From positions 1 to 8,046 of the forward strand of contig SXHT01000151.1 in assembly GCA_005773095.1 (NCBI GenBank): 8,046 nucleotides of DNA. The letters are read 5' to 3'. Positions 1-5,375 of this stretch are shown here, in pieces. Origin of the DNA: Planctomycetaceae bacterium. Its GTDB lineage: Bacteria; Planctomycetota; Planctomycetia; Pirellulales; PALSA-1355. The translations under genes were made by a program, and so were the position numbers. The notes beneath the pieces were generated by a model. It worked only from the letters and a program-made list of their open reading frames with translations. It was not told where the DNA came from and did not search any database. Within the stretch, counting starts at the first letter, position 1. Each line of letters starts with the position of its first letter.

Positions 1-120
1 ACGGAGCCGGACGAGGGGCAGGCGGTGCTGCTGGATCGTCTGGGACTTCGCCTACCGCGCCGCTTGCGACGTCTGGACGACGTCCTTGAAGTGAAGACTT
101 GGGCCTTAAATCACACGTAA
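1..120 (+). CDS. C-terminal end of an unidentified protein (partial)
   Basis: Frame 1 is open from the first base to a TAA at 118-120, giving 39 residues that end in KTWALNHT. The piece is rich in Leu and Arg (LGLRLPRRLRRLDDV), and most codons end in G or C, which fits coding DNA of this genome. The beginning lies outside the window. The Leu/Arg-rich tail vaguely resembles the end of some IS-family transposases, but no catalytic motif is visible, so that is only a guess. It is followed by almost 500 bases without a convincing gene. Confidence 0.5.
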   Translation, partial: TEPDEGQAVLLDRLGLRLPRRLRRLDDVLEVKTWALNHT

Positions 121-250
121 GTCCTTATCCGAACATGATATCTCCGTAACTTGGGTTAACTTGAAACGAGATTCCACCCCAGGCTACACTGAGGGAGCGC
201 TCGACGTCTGTTCCCAAGGCAACCGCTAATCTAAAGTTTTCGGAGCAGTT

Positions 251-418
251 ATCCGCTGTAGGGCCGGCTGTGCCGGCCGGATTCGCGTGACGTTCCCATC
301 CACGGATTGGGGCAGCGAAAGTGGTGGCGGCCGGAACCGTCGGTTTCATCGCCGCCCACGACAATCCGCTGTAGGGCCGGCTGTGCCGGCCGGATTCGCG
401 TGACGTTCCTATCCACGG
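251..418 (+). repeat. Two 55-bp direct repeats, each carrying a GGCCGGC hairpin
   Basis: Copy one is 251-305 and copy two is 364-418. They are the same length and differ at one base (C297 versus T410). Each contains GTAGGGCCGGCTGTGCCGGCC, a 7-bp GGCCGGC/GCCGGCC stem with a TGT loop, followed by a common tail ending in ATCCACGG. They are separated by 58 unrelated bases. Near identity over the full length points to recent duplication or repeated insertion of one dispersed element. Confidence 0.85.
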
Positions 419-437
419 CCGGCAAAGCCGGCCCTAC
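371..437. repeat. Head-to-head REP-like palindromic pair
   Basis: GTAGGGCCGGC-TGT-GCCGGCC (371-391) is followed by an inverted counterpart GGCCGGC-AAA-GCCGGCCCTAC (418-437), with about 26 bases between them. Each half forms its own hairpin, and the halves can also pair with each other, as in bacterial BIMEs built from two inverted REPs. The right half matches the units at 2197-2260, so this is a dispersed family. Copy one of the direct repeat (251-305) lacks the right half. Confidence 0.75.
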
Positions 438-489
438 CAGGTTGCCGAATGTAAAACACTGATTGGCCCTGACCGAGTCCGGCGTTCGA

Positions 490-519
490 TTGACACGATC
501 CGCCACAGCCCGTTAGACT
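490..519 (+). promoter_or_regulatory. Probable sigma70-type promoter of the DUF1501 gene
   Basis: A perfect -35 box TTGACA (490-495) is followed after 18 bases by TAGACT (514-519), which matches the -10 consensus at 4 of 6 positions. Transcription would start near 526 and leave a leader of about 87 bases before the ATG at 613. The -35 box is the strong part of this call; the -10 choice is less certain. Confidence 0.45.
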
Positions 520-612
520 TGAGGTGGTTTCACCCGGCATGAAGATCGCTCGCGCGCCGTTTGCCGGGGACGGCGTGCCTTACTCTCTGCTTTCCCACCC
601 GAGGACCGATTC

Positions 613-2082
613 ATGTTGCGCATTCCCGGTCAGCTTGGCAAAGACGTTTGCGATTCCGGCATCGGACTCACGCGCCGCGACGTTTTGCGTGTTGGTGGCT
701 CGGCCATGCTTGGCCTCACGCTTGGGCAGTTGCTGGAGTTGAAAGCCGTTCAGGCCAAGGAGTCGACCGGGGGCGGACCCGGCTGGGGAAAAGCCAAGAG
801 CGTGATATTCGTCTATCTGCAAGGGGGCCCAAGCCATCTCGACTTGTGGGATCCTAAAGAGAACGTACCCGACAACGTCAAGAGCGTCTTCAAGCCAATC
901 GGCACCAAGTTACCGGGCGTGCAGTTCACGGAATTGTTGCCGAAGCTGGCGCAGGTGAACGACAAGTTCACGATGATGCGCAGCGTGGCCTATACGCCGG
1001 TGGGACTGTTCAACCATACGGCGGCCATCTACCAGTTGCATACTGGCTACACCACCGACAAGGTGAGCCCAAGCGGCCAGCTTGAACCTCCGAGCCCCAA
1101 AGACTTTCCCACGTTTGGCTCGCAGGTCTCGCGGCTGAAGCCGCCGACCGTGCCCATGCTGCCGTTCGTGATGATGCCGCGGCCTCTGCAAGAGAGCGGT
1201 GTTGTGGGCAAAGGGGGCACTGCGGGGTTTTTGGGGCGTGCCTTCGACCCGTACTACTTGTATCCGCCGGGCGACGACATGGACCTGCAGAAGATGGAGA
1301 AGATATCGGTCGACGACCTGCAGCTCCGTCCCGAAGTGACCACCGCCCGGTTGGAGCGTCGCGCCCGATTGCGAGACGTGCTCAACCAGGGGATGCCCGA
1401 GATCGACAAGGCGGTCAAGAAGTACGACCTCAACGAATACTACGACAAGGCGTTGAGTCTGATCATTTCCGGCCGCGCCCGCGACGCATTCGCCTTAAAG
1501 CACGAGAGCGACGCCACGCGCGATCGTTTCGGCCGCAACACGTTCGGCCAGAGTTTGCTCTTGGCCCGCCGGCTGGTGGAAGCCGGCACGCGCGTGGTGG
1601 AAGTGATTTGGCCCAAGGTGGCCAACAGCGACCATCATTCGTTTGATGTGCACGTGGAGCTTTCCAAGCGGATGCGCGACCAATCGGCTCCGCTGCTTGA
1701 CACCGGCGTGTCGGCGTTGTTTGCCGATCTCGACGAGCACGGCATGTTGGATGAAACGCTGGTGGTCGTTGTGGGCGAATTCGGCCGCAGCCCGCAGCGC
1801 GGCGTGAGCACCAGCGGCAACGGCAACACCGACGACGGCCGCGACCACTGGCCCTACTGCTACACGGGCATCATTGGCGGCGCCGGCGTCAAGCGAGGCC
1901 ACGTGTTCGGCAAGTCAGACGCGACCGGCAGCGCCCCGCTTGAGGATCCGATCCATCCCATCGAAATTCTCGCCACAATGTACCATGCGCTGGGGATCCA
2001 TCCCGAGACGCTGGTCTACAACCACCTCAACCAACCTCGCGAGCTGGTTCAGGCGAAAGCAGTCACCAAACTATTCGCCTGA
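613..2082 (+). CDS. DUF1501 family protein, Tat-exported
   Basis: This 489-residue protein belongs to the DUF1501 family (Pfam PF07394), which is greatly expanded in planctomycetes and related to the sulfatase/alkaline phosphatase fold; its reaction is unknown. Residues 20-48 form a Tat signal: TRRDVLRVGG, then a hydrophobic stretch and a probable cut after VQA48. Family landmarks follow in order: YLQGGPSHLDLWDPK (68-82), FNHTAAIYQLHTGY (133-146), a His/Asp cluster SDHHSFDVH (339-347), VVVVGEFGRSP (384-394) and GRDHWPYCYTGIIGGAGVKRG (409-429). The His and Asp residues in these blocks are the likely metal ligands by analogy with the fold. The start is supported by GAGGA at 601-605, seven bases upstream, and by the placement of the Tat motif. 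DUF1501 genes usually sit next to a DUF1549/DUF1553 cytochrome-type gene; none is present here, so this copy is an orphan unless the partner lies left of the window. Confidence 0.95.
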   Translation: MLRIPGQLGKDVCDSGIGLTRRDVLRVGGSAMLGLTLGQLLELKAVQAKESTGGGPGWGKAKSVIFVYLQGGPSHLDLWDPKENVPDNVKSVFKPIGTKLPGVQFTELLPKLAQVNDKFTMMRSVAYTPVGLFNHTAAIYQLHTGYTTDKVSPSGQLEPPSPKDFPTFGSQVSRLKPPTVPMLPFVMMPRPLQESGVVGKGGTAGFLGRAFDPYYLYPPGDDMDLQKMEKISVDDLQLRPEVTTARLERRARLRDVLNQGMPEIDKAVKKYDLNEYYDKALSLIISGRARDAFALKHESDATRDRFGRNTFGQSLLLARRLVEAGTRVVEVIWPKVANSDHHSFDVHVELSKRMRDQSAPLLDTGVSALFADLDEHGMLDETLVVVVGEFGRSPQRGVSTSGNGNTDDGRDHWPYCYTGIIGGAGVKRGHVFGKSDATGSAPLEDPIHPIEILATMYHALGIHPETLVYNHLNQPRELVQAKAVTKLFA

Positions 2083-2100
2083 GGTAACGGTTCACGGGCC

Positions 2101-2195
2101 GGGGACTGGCTCATTTTCCTGGCGAGTTCACGCGAGGTGCATCGTTCTGTCAGGAGGTTGTCCTACGTGTTTTCTGGGAAAATGTGCCTGTCCCC
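2101..2195. repeat. 95-bp element with 19-bp imperfect inverted ends
   Basis: The left end GGGGACTGGCTCATTTTCC (2101-2119) pairs with the right end GGAAAATGTGCCTGTCCCC (2177-2195) at 17 of 19 positions. Both mismatches are T opposite T in the pairing. The 57-base centre contains no gene. The size and paired ends suggest a non-autonomous REP/MITE-like element. I have the impression that GGGGACAGGCACATTTTC-type sequences are widely dispersed in planctomycete genomes, but could not search for them. Confidence 0.7.
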
Positions 2196-2196
2196 G

Positions 2197-2260
2197 AAGC
2201 GTTGCCCGGCCGGCAAAGCCGGCCCTACAAGCGTTGCCCGGCCGGCAAAGCCGGTCCTAC
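2197..2260 (+). repeat. Two tandem 32-bp REP units
   Basis: Unit one is 2197-2228 and unit two is 2229-2260, directly abutting. Each reads AAGCGTTGCCC followed by GGCCGGCAAAGCCGG and a CCTAC end, and they differ at one base (C2223 versus T2255). The core is the same GGCCGGC-AAA-GCCGGCC hairpin as at 418-437, but here with an added GCGTTGCC lead. Exact abutment indicates tandem duplication and not two independent insertions. Confidence 0.85.
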
Positions 2261-2324
2261 CTCTCTTGGCTCGTGAACGGTTGCCGCGTGCGTTTGGACG
2301 GCCGCGAAACCGTTTCGTAAGCTG

Positions 2325-2344
2325 CCGAAGTTGTCAAGCTTCGG
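2325..2344. promoter_or_regulatory. Palindrome overlapping the -35 box (possible operator)
   Basis: CCGAAG (2325-2330) and CTTCGG (2339-2344) form an inverted repeat around TTGTCAAG, so the palindrome straddles the likely -35 box of the downstream gene. A second, overlapping inverted repeat, CTTCG-GACGA-CGAAG, occupies 2339-2353 in the promoter spacer. Both lie upstream of the predicted transcription start, so an operator is more likely than an RNA attenuator. A chance palindrome cannot be excluded. Confidence 0.3.
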
Positions 2345-2359
2345 ACGACGAAGTCTAAC
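2331..2359 (+). promoter_or_regulatory. Probable promoter of the zinc metallopeptidase gene
   Basis: TTGTCA (2331-2336) is separated by exactly 17 bases from TCTAAC (2354-2359). The same -10 hexamer and spacing occur in the promoter of the Cys-rich protein gene (TTGACA-17-TCTAAC at 6317-6345), which supports both calls. Transcription would begin near 2366, leaving a leader of about 26 bases. Confidence 0.5.
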
Positions 2360-2391
2360 GAATTCGGCTACAACCAACCAGGGCACCAGTT

Positions 2392-3261
2392 ATGCGATGG
2401 CAAGGCGGACGCCAAAGTGAAAACGTGGAGGACCGGCGCGGCCGGGGCGGGCCGGTGATGATTGGCGGCGGCCTGGGTCTGTTGGCCCTGGTGGTGATTG
2501 CTGCCTTGCTGGGCATCGATCCGCGGCCGCTGCTGCAGAACTTACCGCAGAATCCGCCCGGCGCGCAAGGCCCGGAACAGGATGCGCCGATCGATCCCGC
2601 GAACGATCCGCAGCGCGAACTTAAACAGTTTGTCTCGGTTGTATTGGCCGATACCGAGGACGTCTGGGCAAACATCTTCCGCCAGATGGGCGGCGAGTAT
2701 AAGAAACCCAAGCTGGTGCTGTTCAGCCGTCGCGTGGAGTCCGCCTGTGGATTGGCCAGCGCCGCGGTCGGGCCGTTCTACTGCCCCGCCGATCGCAATG
2801 TGTATCTCGACATGAGCTTCTTCAACGAAATGAAGCAGCGCCTCAACGCGCCGGGCGATTTCGCGCAGGCCTACGTGATCGCTCACGAAGTTGGCCAGCA
2901 CGTGCAAAAACTGATGGGGATTTCCGATAAGGTCGACGGCCTGCGCCGCCGTTTGCGCGAAGAAGAGTTCAACAAGGTTTCCGTGCAACTTGAGCTGCAA
3001 GCTGATTTTTTCGCAGGCGTATGGGCCCATCACGCTCAGAAAATGCGTAACATTCTGGAAGAAGGCGACATTGAAGAAGCGCTGAATGCGGCAACCGCGA
3101 TTGGCGATGACCGGCTGCAAAAGCAGGCGCAAGGTTACGTTGTGCCCGACTCGTTCACGCACGGCACATCAGCCCAGCGCGTCCGCTGGTTTACGCGCGG
3201 CCTCAAGTCGGGAGATGTTGAAGACGGCGATACGTTCTCGGTTGCCTACGAGGATCTGTGA
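2392..3261 (+). CDS. ypfJ: Neutral zinc metallopeptidase, YpfJ/KPN_02809 family, membrane-anchored
   Basis: This 289-residue protein matches the neutral zinc metallopeptidase family (Pfam PF04228, YpfJ), a predicted membrane-bound protease of unknown substrate. The family-typical start is RWQGGRQSENVEDRRG (2-17), which fixes the ATG. A single membrane helix follows (about 22-41), then a Pro/Gln/Asp-rich linker (43-75) and the peptidase domain (76-289). Recognisable blocks are SACGLASAAVGPFYCPADRN (117-136, with Cys120 and Cys131 placed as in homologs), YVIAHEVGQHVQKLMG (161-176), ELQADFFAGVWA (201-212) and THGTSAQRVRWFTRG (256-270). The family zinc site is expected to read HEVGHH. Here the DNA gives HEVGQH (165-170), so the fifth residue of HExxH is Gln169, with His170 one place later. 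Loss of a ligand or a shifted ligand would both fit. Only a weak AGGG lies upstream of the ATG. The gene stands alone and converges on polX. Confidence 0.93.
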   Translation: MRWQGGRQSENVEDRRGRGGPVMIGGGLGLLALVVIAALLGIDPRPLLQNLPQNPPGAQGPEQDAPIDPANDPQRELKQFVSVVLADTEDVWANIFRQMGGEYKKPKLVLFSRRVESACGLASAAVGPFYCPADRNVYLDMSFFNEMKQRLNAPGDFAQAYVIAHEVGQHVQKLMGISDKVDGLRRRLREEEFNKVSVQLELQADFFAGVWAHHAQKMRNILEEGDIEEALNAATAIGDDRLQKQAQGYVVPDSFTHGTSAQRVRWFTRGLKSGDVEDGDTFSVAYEDL

Positions 3262-3285
3262 GATCCAAATCGAGGAGAACGAATC

Positions 3286-3423
3286 ATGAACGCTTGTCGC
3301 GACCTTCGTTGCTTCCCGTGTTTTATTCTCAAATGGCTGGGCGTGTTGACGCGAGGGGGACAGCGGTGCAATTTTTACCGAGGGTGTCCGAGGCGGGTTT
3401 CAGATTCAATCGATTCGAGCTGA
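3286..3423 (+). CDS. Possible 45-residue Cys-rich small protein
   Basis: An ATG at 3286 follows the peptidase stop by 24 bases and has a strong GAGGAGA ribosome-binding site (3272-3278). The frame runs 45 codons to TGA at 3421-3423. It contains five cysteines (positions 4, 9, 12, 28 and 34) and a short hydrophobic patch FPCFILKWLGVL. It overlaps the convergent 3' end of polX by 18 bases. I do not recognise it. The well-placed ribosome-binding site argues for translation; the lack of homology I can recall and the overlap with polX argue against it. The frame could also be chance around a decayed repeat (GGGGGACAGCGGTGC at 3355-3369). Confidence 0.3.
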   Translation: MNACRDLRCFPCFILKWLGVLTRGGQRCNFYRGCPRRVSDSIDSS

Positions 3424-5163
3424 CGACTTGCCGATCAGCTTTCGTAATTCGTCCCACGGCCGCGTGTTGGCGATGTCGGCTTTCGTCAGTCCGCCGCGAC
3501 GGGCCTGCATGATACCGTAGCGGATCACCGTGAGCCCCAGCGTGCTGTGGGCATCGGTTGAGATCACAATTGGAATGCCGCGGGCCTTGGCGGCGGCGCA
3601 CTGCACGTCGTCGAGATCGAGCCGAGCGGGATTGGAGTTCAACTCGAGCAGCTTGCCGTAGTCGCCGGCGGCCTGGAACACGGCATCCAGATCGACTTCG
3701 TAGGCTTTGCGGCGATTGATCAGGCGGCCCGTCGGATGGGCGATCGCGGAGACGTGCGGATTCTTGATTGCCCCCACGATCCTCGCCGTGATTTGTGCGC
3801 GCGGCTGGTTTTGCCCGTAGTGCACGCTGGCAACGACCCAATCGGCTTCGGCAAGCACCTGGTCCTCGATGTCAAGCGGTCCCTTTTCCAGGATGTCCAC
3901 CTCAACACCCTTGAGCACGCGAATACCTCGCAGGCTCGTGTTCAGTTCGTCAATCCGCTTCCATTGCTGCCGAAGCCGTTCGCCGTTCAATCCATTGGCC
4001 ATGCTGACGCGCTGGGAATGATCGGTGATCGCGATGTACTCAAGACCTCTCGATTGAGCCGCCGCGATCATGGCCTCGAGCGAGTCCTGGCCGTCGCTCT
4101 CGGTGGTGTGCATGTGCAGATCGCCACGAATATCCTGCAAGGCAACGAGCTGGGGAAGCCTGCCTTGAGCGGCCCATTCAAACTCCTTGCGGGCTTCGCG
4201 AATTTCGGGAGGAAACCATGGCAAGTCGATGGCCTGATAGACCTCCTCTTCCGTGCGTCCGGCGACGTACTGTTCCTGGTCGTTGTTCCCCTGGCCGGCC
4301 AGACGATACACGCCATATTCGTTGACCTTGAGCCCTTTGTCCTTCGCCAGGCCACGGAGAATCACGTTGTGATCTTTGGAGCCGGTGAAGTATTGCAGCG
4401 CTGCCCCGAACGACTCCGCCGGCACCACGCGCAAGTCCACCTGCAGGCCGCTGTGCAGACGGACCGACATCTTGGTATCGCCGCGGACGATTACCATTTC
4501 GACGTCGTCGTATTGGCCGAAGCGGTCCATCACAGTATCCGGCGACGGAGAAACTACAAGCAGATCAAGATCACCGATGGTCTCTTTACCGCGGCGATAA
4601 CTTCCCGCGACTTCGATTTTCTCGATGCCCTCGCCGGCATCGAGATAATTCACGAGCGCCTGCGCGATAACGTCCGCCTCAGCCCAATAGATTCGCTCGG
4701 TGGCGGTGGCGGCCTGGTCAATGCCGGCGAGAATCATGTCTTCGGTCTTGGCGGCAAAGCCCTTGAGTTCGCGCACACGGTGGGCCTGGCATGCGTCGCG
4801 CAATTGTTCCAGCGTCGTGATCTGCAGCTCTTTGTGCAAGGCGGCCGCCTTCTTCGGGCCGAGACCGGGGATGCGGAGCAGCGCCAGCACACTCTGCGGC
4901 ACTTTGGCCTTGAGATCATCCAAGAATGGTAGCGAGCCCGTGGTGGCCAGCGTTTGAATTTTGTCCGAGAGGTCCGCGCCGATGCCTTCGTACTCCGCCA
5001 GATGGCGATGGGGATTTCTGGCAATCGCTTCGGCAGGCTCCGGCATGTCGCGGACCACACGGGCGCCGTTTCGATAGGCGCGCACGCGAAACGGGTTCGC
5101 GCCTTGAAACTCCAGCAGATCGGCGATCAGCTCCAGTTCGTCGGCAATTCGGGCGTTCGTCAT
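3406..5163 (-). CDS. polX: DNA polymerase/3'-5' exonuclease PolX
   Basis: This is a bacterial family X DNA polymerase with a C-terminal PHP domain; such enzymes fill short gaps and trim 3' ends in base-excision and end-joining repair. With the start chosen here it has 585 residues, close to the usual 570-580. The N-terminal 8-kDa/HhH region begins MTNARIADELELIADLLEF and has helix-hairpin-helix segments at YEGIGADL (58-65) and IPGLGPKKAAAL (98-109). The polymerase core has GSYRRGKETIGDLDLL (187-202) with metal-binding Asp198 and Asp200, and the third Asp243 in QVDLRV. The PHP domain shows GDLHMHT (His350, His352), TDHS (380-383), GVEVDI (Glu421), VHYG (His448), AHP (His476) and STDAHS (Asp537, His539), so the exonuclease site looks complete. 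The frame is open to a TTG at 5235 and an ATG at 5214. ATG 5163 is preferred because it matches the family N-terminus, and both longer starts lie at or before the likely promoter. No clear ribosome-binding site precedes it. Confidence 0.95.
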   Translation of the reverse strand: MTNARIADELELIADLLEFQGANPFRVRAYRNGARVVRDMPEPAEAIARNPHRHLAEYEGIGADLSDKIQTLATTGSLPFLDDLKAKVPQSVLALLRIPGLGPKKAAALHKELQITTLEQLRDACQAHRVRELKGFAAKTEDMILAGIDQAATATERIYWAEADVIAQALVNYLDAGEGIEKIEVAGSYRRGKETIGDLDLLVVSPSPDTVMDRFGQYDDVEMVIVRGDTKMSVRLHSGLQVDLRVVPAESFGAALQYFTGSKDHNVILRGLAKDKGLKVNEYGVYRLAGQGNNDQEQYVAGRTEEEVYQAIDLPWFPPEIREARKEFEWAAQGRLPQLVALQDIRGDLHMHTTESDGQDSLEAMIAAAQSRGLEYIAITDHSQRVSMANGLNGERLRQQWKRIDELNTSLRGIRVLKGVEVDILEKGPLDIEDQVLAEADWVVASVHYGQNQPRAQITARIVGAIKNPHVSAIAHPTGRLINRRKAYEVDLDAVFQAAGDYGKLLELNSNPARLDLDDVQCAAAKARGIPIVISTDAHSTLGLTVIRYGIMQARRGGLTKADIANTRPWDELRKLIGKSSARID

Positions 5164-5203
5164 GCACGCATGATAAAGCCGTTTGTGGCCGCCGGCAACG
5201 TAG

Positions 5204-5232
5204 CTGTTACGCATCGCGTGACGAGTGGTCAA
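5204..5232 (-). promoter_or_regulatory. Possible promoter of polX
   Basis: On the minus strand TTGACC (5227-5232) is followed after 17 bases by TAACAG (5204-5209), a 3 of 6 match to the -10 consensus. The transcript would start near 5197, 34 bases before ATG 5163, which supports the shorter start. The weak -10 box keeps confidence low. Confidence 0.3.
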
Positions 5233-5308
5233 CAAGTGGCATGCCGCATGCAGGCTTTATCGTTCGAGGGAGGCGCCGATCGCACGGAGAAAGCCTGATG
5301 GCGAAGCC

Positions 5309-5345
5309 AAAAAAACCGCCTTGTCACGCGGGTGACAAGGCGGTT
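5309..5345 (-). terminator. Strong intrinsic terminator after the Cys-rich protein gene
   Basis: A perfect 14-bp stem is formed by 5314-5327 and 5332-5345 (AACCGCCTTGTCAC and its complement) with a four-base loop. Read on the minus strand it is followed by seven T residues (5315 to 5309). It lies about 30 bases beyond the TAA of the gene at 5376 and well upstream of polX, so it insulates the two minus-strand genes. It sits directly beside a tRNA 3'-end-like sequence and could originally have been a tRNA terminator. Confidence 0.9.
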
Positions 5346-5367
5346 GGCGTGGGTCGGGAGTCGAACC
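5346..5367 (-). pseudogene. tRNA 3'-end-like fragment (T-arm to acceptor strand)
   Basis: Read on the minus strand this begins with GGTTCGACTCC, an exact match to the tRNA T-loop box GGTTCGANTCC, and continues CGACCCACGCC as the 3' T-stem and acceptor strand would. The 5' half of the T-stem does not pair properly (ACTGG facing CCCGA), and the D-arm and anticodon arm are absent, because the region upstream is the coding end of the Cys-rich protein. It is therefore a fragment at best, not a working tRNA. Such fragments are left at integrase attachment sites or by duplication. A chance match over about 22 bases is possible. Confidence 0.4.
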
Positions 5368-5375
5368 AGTGAATC

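Larger units (their letters stand above)
121..612. other. Intergenic region with REP-like repeats and a promoter
   Basis: No convincing gene is seen in this 492-base stretch. Short open frames on the minus strand run through the repeats and are repeat read-through. The first 130 bases (121-250) are less G+C-rich than the surroundings and hold nothing recognised. Bases 251-437 hold two direct repeats and a palindromic pair. Bases 490-519 hold a likely promoter for the next gene, followed by an untranslated leader of roughly 85 bases and a GAGGA ribosome-binding site at 601-605. Confidence 0.6.
2083..2391. other. Repeat-dense intergenic region
   Basis: No gene is supported in these 309 bases. 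In order they hold a 95-bp element with inverted ends (2101-2195), a two-copy 32-bp tandem repeat (2197-2260), a small hairpin CGAAA-CCG-TTTCG (2305-2317), and a promoter with an overlapping palindrome (2325-2359). There is no obvious U-tract terminator after the DUF1501 stop; the paired arms of the first element could serve as one. Confidence 0.6.

Noticed and set aside
251..437. CRISPR array.
   Set aside because: Only two 55-bp copies, each with an internal palindrome, and a partial inverted unit; no regular spacers or cas genes.
125..506. Two minus-strand frames of 79 and 85 codons in the first intergenic region.
   Set aside because: Both pass through the REP-like repeats and show no domain or ribosome-binding site.
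3358..3389. GGACA/TGTCC pairing around ATTTTTACC as a bidirectional terminator between the convergent genes.
   Set aside because: The stem is short and bulged and the T-run lies in the loop; not a convincing terminator.
3258..3512. 84-codon plus-strand frame starting with GTG that overlaps the metallopeptidase stop (GTGA).
   Set aside because: It runs about 100 bases into polX antisense, has no family resemblance, and lacks the ribosome-binding site that the shorter 45-codon frame has.
3736..4932. 398-codon open frame on the plus strand, fully antisense to polX.
   Set aside because: It is the mirror of a G+C-rich coding gene; it shows no recognisable domain, while the opposite strand has complete PolX motifs.
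5164..5235. Longer PolX starts at ATG 5214 and TTG 5235.
   Set aside because: The added residues (MRNSYVAGGHKRLYHAC) do not belong to the family N-terminus and lie at or before the proposed promoter.
5251..5297. CAGGCTTT/AAAGCCTG inverted pair between polX and the terminator.
   Set aside because: Only 8 bp with a 31-base loop and no partner signal; likely chance.
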